From NCBI RefSeq assembly GCF_003577475.1, contig NZ_QPEP01000013.1:1-64000 (forward strand): DNA of 64,000 bases, read 5' to 3'. The stretch's first letter is position 1, and each line of letters opens with the position of its first letter. This DNA is from Salinibius halmophilus (GTDB lineage: Bacteria; Pseudomonadota; Gammaproteobacteria; Pseudomonadales; Natronospirillaceae). The position numbers and the translations under genes were made by a program. This document shows positions 1-8,603 of this stretch, in pieces. The notes beneath the pieces are model-generated. The model did not search any database. It had not been told where the DNA came from and worked only from the letters and a program-made list of their open reading frames with translations.

Positions 1-118
1 TTAAAACGGGAATTCTGTCTGGACGAGAACAGATAAGAAGTATGCAGGAGCCGTATACGAGGTCCGTACGTGCGGTTCTGTGAGAGGGATGAGGCGGTAA
101 CGCCTCACCCTACTCGAT
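1..118 (+). mobile_element. 3' end of a group II intron (domains V and VI)
   Basis: Positions 48-78 fold as a domain V hairpin. The outer stem pairs GAGCCGTA (48-55) with TGCGGTTC (71-78), a two-base CG bulge follows (69-70), and an inner stem TACG/CGTA (56-59/65-68) closes a five-base loop. Positions 91-106 form a GAGGCG-GTAA-CGCCTC hairpin that fits domain VI, and the intron probably ends near 118. The maturase gene and 5' part would lie left of the window. Bacterial group II introns are ribozyme retroelements; whether this copy is active cannot be told from its tail. The pentaloop replaces the usual GNRA tetraloop of domain V. Confidence 0.8.
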
Positions 119-169
119 GTGGGGTTAGCTACCCTAGGTTCGGGAAATATTGATTGGTGTTGATACATA

Positions 170-196
170 TTGCCCGGTCAAAAAACGGCCGTGCAA
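170..196. repeat. Hairpin repeat, left copy flanking the Fic gene
   Basis: This imperfect palindrome (TTGCCCGG ... CGGCCGTGCAA) recurs at 968-992 on the other side of the Fic gene in the same orientation. A second short match, GGTTCGGGAAA, lies at 137-147 and 1037-1047. The paired repeats suggest that the Fic gene arrived as a unit or sits between members of a dispersed repeat family. Confidence 0.6.
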
Positions 197-204
197 TCAA
201 GGGG

Positions 205-897
205 TTATTTGAAATTCTGGATAATCTTCTCGTCAATACATGACCGTAGGAACTGATTCATTGGGGTCATATTATTCGTGTCGTAGAAGTCTAGCATGAG
301 AGTATTGAACTCTTGTTGCCTCTTCGCTGGTACATTAATGATAGGGTATCCTTGCTGCAGCAGTATGCCGTTCATCATAAATCTCCCTGTTCGCTTATTC
401 ACGTCCCAGAAGAATTGGCTGCGTGCCATTTGCAAAAACGCTGTTATGGCTTGGTCATATACGTCGTTTAACTGGCCAATTTGGTGCTCTATTTGTTGCC
501 AAATTGAATTGAGCTCATCTGGTGCTGGCGGTTCATATTCCGAGCCAGCGATCGAAACGTACCCCGAGCGAAACTCACCCCATTGCAAAGCTTCCTCTTG
601 CCCAGCGATTTTATGAATTGAAAGCACGGTCGTTCTATCGAATGCAAACTGATCTTTGGCAACTAGATCGAATACGTGCCGCCAAGCATTCGCTTGATTG
701 ATCGCCATATTTTGATCACTAATTCTGTGGCCGCCAACCGTTATGCCATCCAAAATGGTTTGTACTTCTGGCAGAGTCATGGCGACGCCTTCGAGATTCA
801 CCGCGTTATAAACGAGAGAGGGTATCTCTCGCTTCGCAAGCTGTATCGCTAGTTTCACGTTTGGCTTCATAAGCCATTGTGTATCCGTCGCCATCAT
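205..897 (-). CDS. Fic-domain protein with altered active site
   Basis: Fic enzymes transfer AMP or another nucleotide-derived group to target proteins. About 230 residues are encoded from the ATG at 897, chosen because AAAGG lies 8 nt upstream; the frame is open to 966. An N-terminal segment near residues 31-37 (AVNLEG) resembles the class II autoinhibitory helix. A flap-like GEFRSG segment lies near residue 107. The Fic motif at about 161-172 reads QFFWDVNKRTGR, so the usual catalytic His of HPFxxGNGR is Gln while Asn and both Arg are kept. It may therefore lack classical AMPylation activity. No antitoxin gene is adjacent. Family assignment is good, activity unknown. Confidence 0.82.
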   Translation of the reverse strand: MMATDTQWLMKPNVKLAIQLAKREIPSLVYNAVNLEGVAMTLPEVQTILDGITVGGHRISDQNMAINQANAWRHVFDLVAKDQFAFDRTTVLSIHKIAGQEEALQWGEFRSGYVSIAGSEYEPPAPDELNSIWQQIEHQIGQLNDVYDQAITAFLQMARSQFFWDVNKRTGRFMMNGILLQQGYPIINVPAKRQQEFNTLMLDFYDTNNMTPMNQFLRSCIDEKIIQNFK

Positions 898-967
898 GAC
901 AAAACCTTTCAGAGCTGTGTCGCCATTATAAACCGACGCATGCCCAAGGTATAGCAAGCAGCGCATG

Positions 968-992
968 TTGCCCGGCCAAAACGGCCGTGCAA
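968..992. repeat. Hairpin repeat, right copy flanking the Fic gene
   Basis: This is the second copy of the 170-196 element: TTGC and CGGCC pair with GGCCG and GCAA around an AAAAC loop. It lies just upstream of the Fic start and could also affect transcript ends. Confidence 0.6.
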
Positions 993-1061
993 CCTACGGG
1001 TTGTATGATGCATTTGGGTAGGTTTTTCGAACCGAAGGTTCGGGAAAGATGGTTTAGCAAC

Positions 1062-1087
1062 TAGACTCCCGCCTGCGCGGGAGTGAC
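1062..1087. repeat. REP-like palindrome
   Basis: The sequence TAGACTCCCGCC-TGC-GCGGGAGTGAC is a palindrome of CTCCCGC and GCGGGAG. The same family occurs at 15103-15128, 56143-56170 and 56400-56425, always between genes. It follows the 3' end of the LRR lipoprotein gene. Confidence 0.75.
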
Positions 1088-1100
1088 TATATCGACACAC

Positions 1101-2543
1101 CTAATAATTTAACTTATCTAAACCCAACCCATTCAGGTGCTCGACTGTTTTACCTGTGAGGCGATTGCCACGCAGGTCTACCGAGCTTAGGTATTTGCTG
1201 TAGTCCAAACGCAGCTCGGTAATGTCATTGTTGCGCAGCGACAAACTGCGCAGTGCTTGCTGCTGTCGAAAATCCACCAAGGCACTGGTTAAGCGATTAT
1301 CGTTAGCCGACACATCTTGCAGCTGAGGGTTGTAGTCTGTAAGCAAGCTTTGCAAATCATTGTTATCTAAGTCTAGGTTCACCAAAGCAGGGTTTTCGGT
1401 CAGGTTAACATTGCTTAGCCCAGCATTTTGCGCCGACAGCTCTACAAGGTTGTTAGCCGTTCTAATATCCATATAAGCCAATGAATTGCCATCAACATTT
1501 AGGGTATCTAATGTTGCGATATCGGCGTTCATTTCAGTTAGCCGGTTATTTGATACGTCTGCAAACGTAAGTTGGCGCGGTAACTGAATTGAAGCAAGCT
1601 GGTTGTTGGCGACATTTAGGTACTGCAACTGCGCTGGCAGCCAGATGCTGCTTAGCTGGTTGTTCGCCACACTTAGGTTGCGCAGCTCACTATTGTTGCT
1701 GGCATTTAGGGTTCGCAGCTGATTTCCGTCTAACACTAAATCACCCACGTAGTCGGGTAGGGCAAACTCAGTGAAGTCGTTGTTAGCCAGGTTTAAGTAA
1801 TCTAAGCGGCGAGTATCGTAGGCGCCAAATTGATACAAGCGGTTGTTCGCCAAGTTCGCTTCGCGCAGCGACCAAGGGTTAGGGAAATAAACTGCGCGAA
1901 GCAGGTTGTTCTGCAAATCAACGTTAGTCAGTGGGCCATTGGCAACACTAATCGACGTAAGCTGGTTATCACGACCATGCAGGGTTTCTAATTGGCGGTT
2001 ACTGCTAAAGTCCATTTGCGTAATGCTGTTATAGGAAAAGTTAATGCTTGTTAGGGCTGGCATCCACTGGGTGCTAAAAGCACTAAAGTTATTGCCACTA
2101 ATATTCACATTGCGCAGAGCTTCCTGGCCACCCATATTAATGTAACTAAGCATGCCGTTTTGCCAATCGTTGCTAACATCTAGCGTTACAAGTGGCAGGC
2201 CACGCACATCTAACAGATTAATTGGGTTGTTGCGCAAGTTCAGTGTGCGCAATGCCGTCAACTCTCGAATACCTGTTGTGCTGCGAATGCTCTGATTTGG
2301 GCACTCAAGGCGGGTAAGCTGATTGACATAATAAACGCCCGTTCGGCTCACGCAGGCACGCAAATTGGCATCGGCAAAATAAATATCGCTCACTAAACCA
2401 CTACTTGGTATACCGGTCGGCACGCTCGTTGGCTGCGACGTAGGATAAGTTGGGTAGCCAGTATCATCCGCTGGTGGATAAGTTGATACATAGCAGCCTG
2501 ATAAAACCAATGCCGACAGAGCGGCCAAAATCAGATGTTTCAT
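1101..2543 (-). CDS. Leucine-rich-repeat lipoprotein (first paralogue)
   Basis: The protein has 480 residues from the ATG at 2543, preceded by GGAGAC; the frame extends to 2696 but without a signal peptide. Residues 1-16 are a lipoprotein signal with lipobox LSGC (Cys17). A Pro/Thr/Ser/Tyr-rich linker follows, then a cap region with two Cys (FADANLRACV ... LECPN). From about residue 75 to the end run bacterial LRRs of the L..L.L..N.L type, roughly 21 residues each. It is probably an outer-surface binding protein; the ligand is unknown. It is a clear paralogue of the 3060-4562 product, sharing the cap and linker design. Confidence 0.85.
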   Translation of the reverse strand: MKHLILAALSALVLSGCYVSTYPPADDTGYPTYPTSQPTSVPTGIPSSGLVSDIYFADANLRACVSRTGVYYVNQLTRLECPNQSIRSTTGIRELTALRTLNLRNNPINLLDVRGLPLVTLDVSNDWQNGMLSYINMGGQEALRNVNISGNNFSAFSTQWMPALTSINFSYNSITQMDFSSNRQLETLHGRDNQLTSISVANGPLTNVDLQNNLLRAVYFPNPWSLREANLANNRLYQFGAYDTRRLDYLNLANNDFTEFALPDYVGDLVLDGNQLRTLNASNNSELRNLSVANNQLSSIWLPAQLQYLNVANNQLASIQLPRQLTFADVSNNRLTEMNADIATLDTLNVDGNSLAYMDIRTANNLVELSAQNAGLSNVNLTENPALVNLDLDNNDLQSLLTDYNPQLQDVSANDNRLTSALVDFRQQQALRSLSLRNNDITELRLDYSKYLSSVDLRGNRLTGKTVEHLNGLGLDKLNY

Positions 2544-2780
2544 AACATGTCTCCATTGCTTGCCAGTAAGTATTGGCAACATGCAATGGCTACCACCTGA
2601 ACGCCCTAAACCCCGTTCATAAGCGGTTCGAACACTGAATTCTGGATGAATATGGTGAGGCACATCGTGGTATGGTTTTGTAGGTCTGTTAGTCATGCGG
2701 CGTTAGCCGTATGCTAGCAGACAAATCAATTAAACAACGAACACCTTTATATGCAGGCTAAATAGAGAAAGGCAGCAAAA

Positions 2781-3065
2781 ATGGCAGTTACCCTAAGTGG
2801 TTATATCCTTGTGCCCACCGAGCAGCTGAAAGTGGTAAAAGAGGCGTTGATAGAACACACACGCCTAACGCGCGAGGAGCCTGGTTGTTTGCGATTTGAG
2901 GTAGTGCAATGCCCCGACAACCCGCTGCGCTTTAATGTATTTGAAGTGTTCGTTGATAAGGCGGCATTCGAGCATCATCAGCAGCGCGTGCAGGCCTCTT
3001 ATTGGGGAAGCGCTACACAAGATGTGCAGCGCTTTTATCAGGTATCAGATCTAGAGCGCTTATAG
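2781..3065 (+). CDS. Antibiotic biosynthesis monooxygenase (ABM) domain protein
   Basis: This 94-residue protein is a single ABM/YgiN-like ferredoxin-fold domain. Diagnostic features are the EPGCLRFEV strand, the FNVFEVFVD strand and the downstream AFEHHQQ helix. Family members are cofactor-free quinone-type monooxygenases or small dimeric proteins of unknown function, found in the cytoplasm. AAAGG lies 9 nt before the ATG. Its end overlaps the 3' end of the convergent LRR gene by 6 nt. The substrate cannot be predicted, and no biosynthetic cluster surrounds it. Confidence 0.85.
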   Translation: MAVTLSGYILVPTEQLKVVKEALIEHTRLTREEPGCLRFEVVQCPDNPLRFNVFEVFVDKAAFEHHQQRVQASYWGSATQDVQRFYQVSDLERL

Positions 3066-4562
3066 GTCACTATTTGCGTCTACAACCAAGGTGTCGATAT
3101 TGAGATTGTTCAACTCAGTAATCTCTTTCTCTGGCAAAGGATTCTGTGATAACTCCACCGTGGTGTAACGCTGTGAAGTATTTAATGTTAAACCCTCAGC
3201 GTTGTTTAATGGGTTGACACTAGCAAAAAGGTTGTTGGTAAGGTTAATCGTTCGCAGTTTTTCGTTCTCGGTTAACACTAGATCGCTCAAAGTCGTTGCC
3301 TCAGCCGACAGACTTACTAGCTCGGTGTTAAAGTCGACGTTTAACGCGGTAAGTGCGTTGCCATCAACCGTGAGGTCCGTCAGATTTGCAAAGCGATTGG
3401 TGTTTGCTGCAATAAAGTTGTTGCGAGCAATGTTAAGCGAGGTTAACCCTGCTGGCATTGTAGGGAAGTCGAAGCGGTCAAACCCATTGTCTGCAACGTT
3501 AAGCGCGCGCATATTCGTATTGTTCACTAAATCTAATGCAGTGAAGCTGTTCTGGCTGATATCTAAACTGACCACCGAAGTTGGCACAAGTAGAGAACTA
3601 AGTGAATTATTAGCCAAGGAAACATCCTCGACGCCATCCGGAAGCGTAATAGATTCTAACTTGTTATTATCCATGCTTAACGTTGTAAGCGTTGAGTTGG
3701 CCTCGCTTGGTGCCCAAGCTGTAAAGTTGTTGCCATCTAAAATAAGTGTTTCGACTACCTTAGGCAAAGCAATTGAGTCGATTGAGTTGTCCGACAAATT
3801 AAGCGTTTCTAGATCGCGGGTATAATCACGCTCTGCATTGATGCTCCAATCTGGAAAGTCTATGAACTTATTGTTAGAGAGGTCGGCATAGCGCAAGGAA
3901 TATGGTTGTGGGAAATCGATATCGTTAAGCTTGTTGTTGGACAAGTCTACATTGGTAAGCGGCCCGTTTGCCACGATAATGCTCTCTAGTCCATTGCCTT
4001 CGCCATGCAATACGCGCAATTGGCCATTGGCTTGAAAGCTAACGGTAGCAATTTGGTTGTTGTTGAAGTAGACCTCTGACAGGTCTGCTGATTGAGGTGC
4101 ACTTAAGCTCCGTAGTTTATTGCCAGAAACGTCTAACCAGGTTAGTTGTTCCATGTTTGCCAAAGAAATACTTGTAAGCTGGCCCTCTCCGGCAATATTG
4201 CTCACATCAAGCGTTGTTAGCGCCATGTTCTCAACGTTTATTCGGGTCAACGGGTTGTGTCTCAAGTTCAGCGTTTGCAGGCTAAACAGTTCGCCAATAT
4301 CACTGGCATCGCTTATGCCTTGGTTTATACAAGTCAGGCTAGTCAGGTCGCGAATCATTTCTACGCCGGTTGCTTCAACACAGTGCTGAAGATTGCTATC
4401 GATAAAGCTCAAGCTGGCCACTGACCCCGTTGTAGGGGTTGGGCTAACGGTTGGTGTGGCCGTTACAGCAGGGGTGGCGGTAGGTGTTGAGCCATTATTG
4501 GTTTCAACGTTGCAGCCAGCTAGCGCCAGTGCGGCAAGTGATATAAGGGTAAGCTTTTTCAT
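3060..4562 (-). CDS. Leucine-rich-repeat lipoprotein (second paralogue)
   Basis: The protein has 500 residues from the ATG at 4562, with GGAG 7 nt upstream; an in-frame ATG at 4574 has a poorer site. The signal peptide ends in lipobox LAGC with Cys17. A Thr/Pro-rich linker of about 30 residues precedes a cap (FIDSNLQHCV ... LTCINQ) that matches the first paralogue closely. About eighteen LRR units then run to the C terminus. It is predicted to be surface or periplasmic-facing and anchored by lipid. The two paralogues sit in the same orientation either side of the ABM gene, which points to tandem duplication and later insertion. Confidence 0.85.
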   Translation of the reverse strand: MKKLTLISLAALALAGCNVETNNGSTPTATPAVTATPTVSPTPTTGSVASLSFIDSNLQHCVEATGVEMIRDLTSLTCINQGISDASDIGELFSLQTLNLRHNPLTRINVENMALTTLDVSNIAGEGQLTSISLANMEQLTWLDVSGNKLRSLSAPQSADLSEVYFNNNQIATVSFQANGQLRVLHGEGNGLESIIVANGPLTNVDLSNNKLNDIDFPQPYSLRYADLSNNKFIDFPDWSINAERDYTRDLETLNLSDNSIDSIALPKVVETLILDGNNFTAWAPSEANSTLTTLSMDNNKLESITLPDGVEDVSLANNSLSSLLVPTSVVSLDISQNSFTALDLVNNTNMRALNVADNGFDRFDFPTMPAGLTSLNIARNNFIAANTNRFANLTDLTVDGNALTALNVDFNTELVSLSAEATTLSDLVLTENEKLRTINLTNNLFASVNPLNNAEGLTLNTSQRYTTVELSQNPLPEKEITELNNLNIDTLVVDANSDL

Positions 4563-5097
4563 GTTGGTCTCCATGTAATGCTTACACTTTATAGCCTATC
4601 TATTTTGGCAACAAGTTTAGTGACTTGCTTACTTTTAGTGCTGTTCAGCGCTCGCCGCGCATTTCTTGTTCGGCAAAAGAATAGCAGGCATCAATAGCGG
4701 TCAACATGGCCGAGGTGTTCGTCGTTAGAATCGTCACAGGTACAACACTTAGAACTCACATAGAGCAAATATAGTCTGGTGTGAAATATTTCACATTTCT
4801 AAGCGAACAGTCATTTTGCTGGTGCAACGCTACAGCTCGAAGAAATCGTAAATTGGCAGCGATTACTTGACAAAAAATGGCTTAAAGAGCCATTAAATGT
4901 GGCTAAAAGTTGTGAAAATGTTGGAAGTTGTCGTTGTTTTTCTGTCTCGGTACCTGATGTTAATTAATAATACAACAGTGAATGTAATTGTATTTTGTAT
5001 AACTTAGATACCTATTTAATATAGTGTTCGAACGCTTGCTCAATATTACCTTAAGTCGGTTAAAGGCCTAATACGGTGATCAAATCGTGAGGCCAAA
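4563..5097. other. AT-rich intergenic region
   Basis: I see no convincing gene in this 535-base stretch. It must hold the promoter of the LRR gene to the left and possibly one for the lipoprotein gene to the right. The right half is clearly AT-rich. Confidence 0.5.
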
Positions 5098-5658
5098 ATG
5101 AAGCGCAAACTTTTTTCTACCCAAGTGCTATTTGCCCTAGCTGGCTGCCAACCCGTATTGGTGCCAATCGACACTACAACAGTCACCACGGCACCGCAGG
5201 CTAGCTCAACCGTTACTTTGGCGCCTTCAAGCAGTGTCTCTGCAACGCTGGCGCCATCGACTACTCCTGTCATTGTGCCATCTACAACCTCTAATCCTTG
5301 GGTGTTGCCATCCACTGTGGTAACTGCTAGTCCAACGACCGAGCCTACCTTGAGTGGGCAGTTAGTCTATCAGCAGCAATGTTCGGCATGTCATGGTGAA
5401 ACGGGCGACGGTGGTCGAACAGGCACCTCAATTATTGATGTATTGAAGGTGCCTAACCTAGCTATCGAAAAGACCACAAATACCATGCCGGTAGCCAATC
5501 CGAATCTATGTGATACGACTTGTGCACAAAGTGTTGTTGCCTGGCTGCGATCAATTAATGACATTAACAGCGACAATAATAGCGATAATGTGGAGCCACT
5601 GGCGCAAATAGCGCCTGAGCGCCATGCTACCACCGGGCTATTATGGCACCGAACTTGA
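5098..5658 (+). CDS. c-type cytochrome lipoprotein, probably truncated
   Basis: The 186-residue frame begins with a short lipoprotein signal (lipobox LAGC, Cys17). A Thr/Ser/Pro-rich linker runs to about residue 85, then a monohaem cytochrome c domain with C95-S-A-C98-H and a distal TMPVANPNLC segment. The last 20 residues look like frame-shifted read-through, and the next ORF starts inside them in another frame. Larger proteins of this type carry a lipoprotein anchor, a cytochrome domain and a long C-terminal region; here that region seems to continue out of frame in 5624-6919. I infer a frameshift and loss of middle sequence. Confidence 0.6.
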   Translation: MKRKLFSTQVLFALAGCQPVLVPIDTTTVTTAPQASSTVTLAPSSSVSATLAPSTTPVIVPSTTSNPWVLPSTVVTASPTTEPTLSGQLVYQQQCSACHGETGDGGRTGTSIIDVLKVPNLAIEKTTNTMPVANPNLCDTTCAQSVVAWLRSINDINSDNNSDNVEPLAQIAPERHATTGLLWHRT

Positions 5659-6919
5659 TGATCAAAATCGAGGTATCGCTTGGCTGGGTGAACAGACAGC
5701 CAACGACAGTCGATTTGCCGAAGGCGCTATTAAGTTCTGGTTCCCAGCACTGATTGGTGAAGAGCTGATCCACGACGAGTTAAGCGAACGGCAGCTGCAG
5801 CAGCGTATGCAAGACATGCACACCTGGGCCCAAGGTTTTCAGCCAGATCAAAACTTAAAACAACTATTAGCCGATATCTTGATGTCACCTTGGTATCGCG
5901 CCAAGCGGGTCGTTAGCAATGATTCCGAGGTTATTTATTTCACAGGTGGTAAGCGCTTATTAACTGGCGAAGAGTTAACCGCAAAGTATCAGTCGCTGAC
6001 TGGATTACCGATCGAGATTTTCACCGGTGAGTTTTATGACCTATATGGTGGTATTGATTCATTGCTTAGCGTGGAGCGGGTACGTGCCATTACACCTATG
6101 ATGCACAAAGTGCTGGAGCGCGCAGCATTCCAAAATGCTTGTTTGATTGTGCTGAACGAGTGGAATAGCACTGCCGACGAACGTGCGTTGTTTGCTGCCG
6201 AAACTGAGTTTCAAGGTCAGTTATTCATAAACTTATTGGCTGACGGTGGTTGGGATATTACCAATTTTTGTGACCCTAAGATTAATCAACCCGGTGAAGC
6301 CATCATCAACAACTGGTCAACTGACCATGACGTGCAGCAGGCCGGTAATATTCCCTACGCGCCGTTCGCCGATCATCAGTCATTTTTCGACAAGCACCAT
6401 CAAAAAATGATGGTGATAAATGGCATAAATTTTAACTCGATTAACCACCGGCCAGCGCGTGAGTACGTTGCCACAGGTACACGCCGCTCATCGCCTAGTA
6501 TTGCTGCTTTGTTTGCCGCCAAAAATGGTGCAAACCATTCGATGCCCTGGCTCGTTGATTCCATGTCGACTACTTGGGAGCGTGGCGTGATTGGCCGCAC
6601 AGCGATGTCGGGTAGCGGTGTGCATAGCTTGATCACACCAGAAAGGCAGGCAGTTGATTCCGAGTTAGTCTCGATCTTTGCCCGCGAAGCCGAACTTGTG
6701 CGCAGCCATGTCGCACAGCGCAACAGCGTAGTTGGCAAAACAGATGAAGGATTGAATGCTTACAAGCTCGACCCAGTGACGCTGCAGCCAAACAACAATT
6801 GCGAACAGATCACCATTGCCAACCTAACCGTTGCCATACGCGAGTACTTTGGGGTGAACACGGAGGCCGTGCAAAAACAGTTTCCGCTGGGAGAAAACAA
6901 CATCCGAATATTTGGCTGA
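5624..6919 (+). pseudogene. Composite ORF: cytochrome-protein C-terminus joined to DUF1501-like pieces
   Basis: The frame encodes 431 residues but has no signal peptide and starts inside the preceding gene. Residues 1 to about 195 (PPGYYGTELDD, FAEGAIKFWFPALIGEEL, SPWYRAKRV, LLTGEELTAKYQSLTG) resemble the C-terminal part of large secreted cytochrome-containing proteins. From about residue 200 (FINLLADGGWDITNFCDP, then FFDKHHQKMMVINGI) it resembles the early part of a second, DUF1501-like secreted protein, with scraps of its middle and end. This reads as two adjacent genes fused by deletions. Family names come from memory and are tentative; loss of integrity is the firmer point. Confidence 0.55.
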
Positions 6920-6943
6920 AAATATAGGCAACATGATTAGTAG

Positions 6944-6976
6944 TTAAGAGGGGTGATGTTTACAAACCCCTCTTTT
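6944..6976 (+). terminator. Intrinsic terminator after the composite ORF
   Basis: AAGAGGGGT (6946-6954) pairs with ACCCCTCTT (6966-6974), followed by TTAATT. It closes the decayed cytochrome transcription unit. Confidence 0.7.
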
Positions 6977-6980
6977 AATT

Positions 6981-7223
6981 GGCTCTACTCGCGCTACTCA
7001 TCGCAGGTGGATACTAGAGGCAGTCAAAAAAGGCCTAGGCATTGGTTTTTTGCCCGATTTTGTTTGCGACAGCGCAATACAACAAGGCGACATTGTAGAA
7101 ATACTGGCCAACTACGAGCGGCCAAATTTAGCGCTATATGCCATCTACCCAAACCGCAAACATGTACCGCCTAGGGTAACGCACTGTGTGGCATTTATTG
7201 AGCAATGGTTTGCAAGCAAATAG
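6981..7223 (+). pseudogene. LysR-type regulator, C-terminal remnant
   Basis: In the frame ending at TAG 7221-7223, the translation from 7011 reads ILEAVKKGLGIGFLPDFVC and on to PRVTHCVAFIEQWFASK. This is the classic end of a LysR effector-binding domain (GlGI.llPdf, then YP.r.h..prv..fi.fl). Only about 70 of the normal 300 residues remain. There is no helix-turn-helix domain and no plausible start. The remnant lies directly after the terminator of the upstream unit, so a deletion removed the rest. Confidence 0.75.
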
Positions 7224-7305
7224 CGGCCAACCTTTTTTAGACATAAGCAGGCTTGCAACCGGTACCGCCACTATGGAATATTGCATAAAAAACAAGGAGA
7301 CAGTG

Positions 7306-7449
7306 ATGGAACATAAAAAGGAAACTTCACAATTTGCCGTTGCCACAATTAACGCCAAGCTTCAGCCCATGCATAGGGGTGAAATTTACGATGACCCATT
7401 GTCCGACTTGCTCACCGCTACAAACCGCGCTACCACTGAGGTGGCCTAA
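7306..7449 (+). CDS. Small hypothetical protein (47 aa)
   Basis: An ATG at 7306 follows AAGGAGA with good spacing and opens a 47-residue frame beginning MEHKKETSQFAVATINAKL. The stop lies 2 nt before the next gene, so the two may be co-translated. I do not recognise the product. It has no signal peptide or membrane segment. It may be the shortened N-terminal part of a longer protein, since the strand-like start ends abruptly. Confidence 0.45.
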   Translation: MEHKKETSQFAVATINAKLQPMHRGEIYDDPLSDLLTATNRATTEVA

Positions 7450-7451
7450 GC

Positions 7452-8603
7452 ATGGAAAAAATTACCATCACACTAGCTGCTGCCTTGCTCACGTCCACCT
7501 TATCCAGTGCTAGCGAAGTACTGTTTTACGACTCGTTTGACCAGCAGCCTGATTGGACATCCGATGACTATTTGAATGACCGAGCCCTTCCACAAGGCTG
7601 GTTTTCGGCGCGAGCGCAAGAAGAGTGGTCGCCTGCGACGGGTTTCCCAAATAGCCAGCCCAATGCACAGATTTTAGCCGCCAACGCTGAGCGGGCTGTG
7701 AATGGTGTTGGGAAATCTTATGTGATGTATCGTGAATCTGAAGGGGTGCCCAAACAATGGAACTCAGATTCTATTTTGGCGCTGTTTTTGCCTGAGCTGA
7801 ATACCCAGTGGGACTCAAGTAAGCAATACGACCCAACATCGGGTTACGACGAAGTATATTTGCAGTTCGATATAACCTTCTCTAACGATATGATTGCGCG
7901 CTACTACGACCATAGCGTAGGCCAAGGCAAAATTGCCCGAATTTTTCACTTCGATGGTGAGCCCGGCAAGCTGTATTCCTATTTTGAAGGTAAGCAAAAC
8001 CCAAGCTTGGTTTGGGATATGTCGGGTGGTCATCAATATTATGGTTTTCGCAACTTACTGGCGTTTTTGCCCCGCCAAGTTGGTCGTGATTACGATGCCG
8101 TACTTAACCCGCCGCACCAAATGCATATGGGCGGCATGTCCGCCAGTTACTTCTCAACCATTAAAGGCATGATGCCAGATGGCTCAGACTCAATATTACC
8201 GAACCTGTTGCTAAACGACGGCACGCCCATAGGGCCCAACCGTGGTGAACTAGACCAAATATTTGGCGATGAGAAAACCTGGGTCACCATGGGGCTGTAT
8301 GTGAAAATGAATTCAGCCCCAGGTGTGCACGATGGCGTGTTTATGCAATGGCTTAATGACCAACGCATTATGCACCTAGACCAAATAGCCTGGGTAGACG
8401 ATGGCCGCAACATGGTGAAGTGGAACGTAATAGCCATTGGGGGTAACGACGCTTATAACCATTACCCAGCAGAAGACAAAGATGAGCATTGGTTTGCCAT
8501 CGATAATGTATTAGTGGCCACCCACTTACCCGATGTTTGGCAGCCCAGCGCTACCTTCACCCTGGAAGCCCCCAGCGACTTTACAGTAGAACAAGTACAA
8601 TGA
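7452..8603 (+). CDS. Secreted jelly-roll protein, polysaccharide-lyase-like
   Basis: This 383-residue protein starts with a signal peptide (MEKITITLAAALLTSTLSSA). The mature part begins EVLFYDSFDQQPDW, typical of concanavalin-like jelly-roll domains. It contains DEVYLQFDITFSNDM, then VTMGLYVKMNSAPGVHDGVF and QWLNDQRIMHLDQIAW, a pattern seen in polysaccharide-lyase-type beta-sandwiches that hold glycans. A glycan-binding or lyase role in the periplasm or outside the cell is inferred. No catalytic residues could be assigned. It overlaps the LysE remnant by 4 nt (ATGA). Confidence 0.6.
   Translation: MEKITITLAAALLTSTLSSASEVLFYDSFDQQPDWTSDDYLNDRALPQGWFSARAQEEWSPATGFPNSQPNAQILAANAERAVNGVGKSYVMYRESEGVPKQWNSDSILALFLPELNTQWDSSKQYDPTSGYDEVYLQFDITFSNDMIARYYDHSVGQGKIARIFHFDGEPGKLYSYFEGKQNPSLVWDMSGGHQYYGFRNLLAFLPRQVGRDYDAVLNPPHQMHMGGMSASYFSTIKGMMPDGSDSILPNLLLNDGTPIGPNRGELDQIFGDEKTWVTMGLYVKMNSAPGVHDGVFMQWLNDQRIMHLDQIAWVDDGRNMVKWNVIAIGGNDAYNHYPAEDKDEHWFAIDNVLVATHLPDVWQPSATFTLEAPSDFTVEQVQ

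Noticed and set aside
205-897. Fic toxin-antitoxin pair
   Set aside because: No small FicA/antitoxin-like gene lies beside it, and the inhibitory-like helix is within the same protein.
909-1100. 63-codon ORF on the minus strand
   Set aside because: It runs through the hairpin and REP-like repeats and has no family resemblance or good start.
3202-3825. 207-codon ORF on the plus strand
   Set aside because: It is antisense to the LRR lipoprotein; the repeat structure of that gene keeps the opposite frame open.
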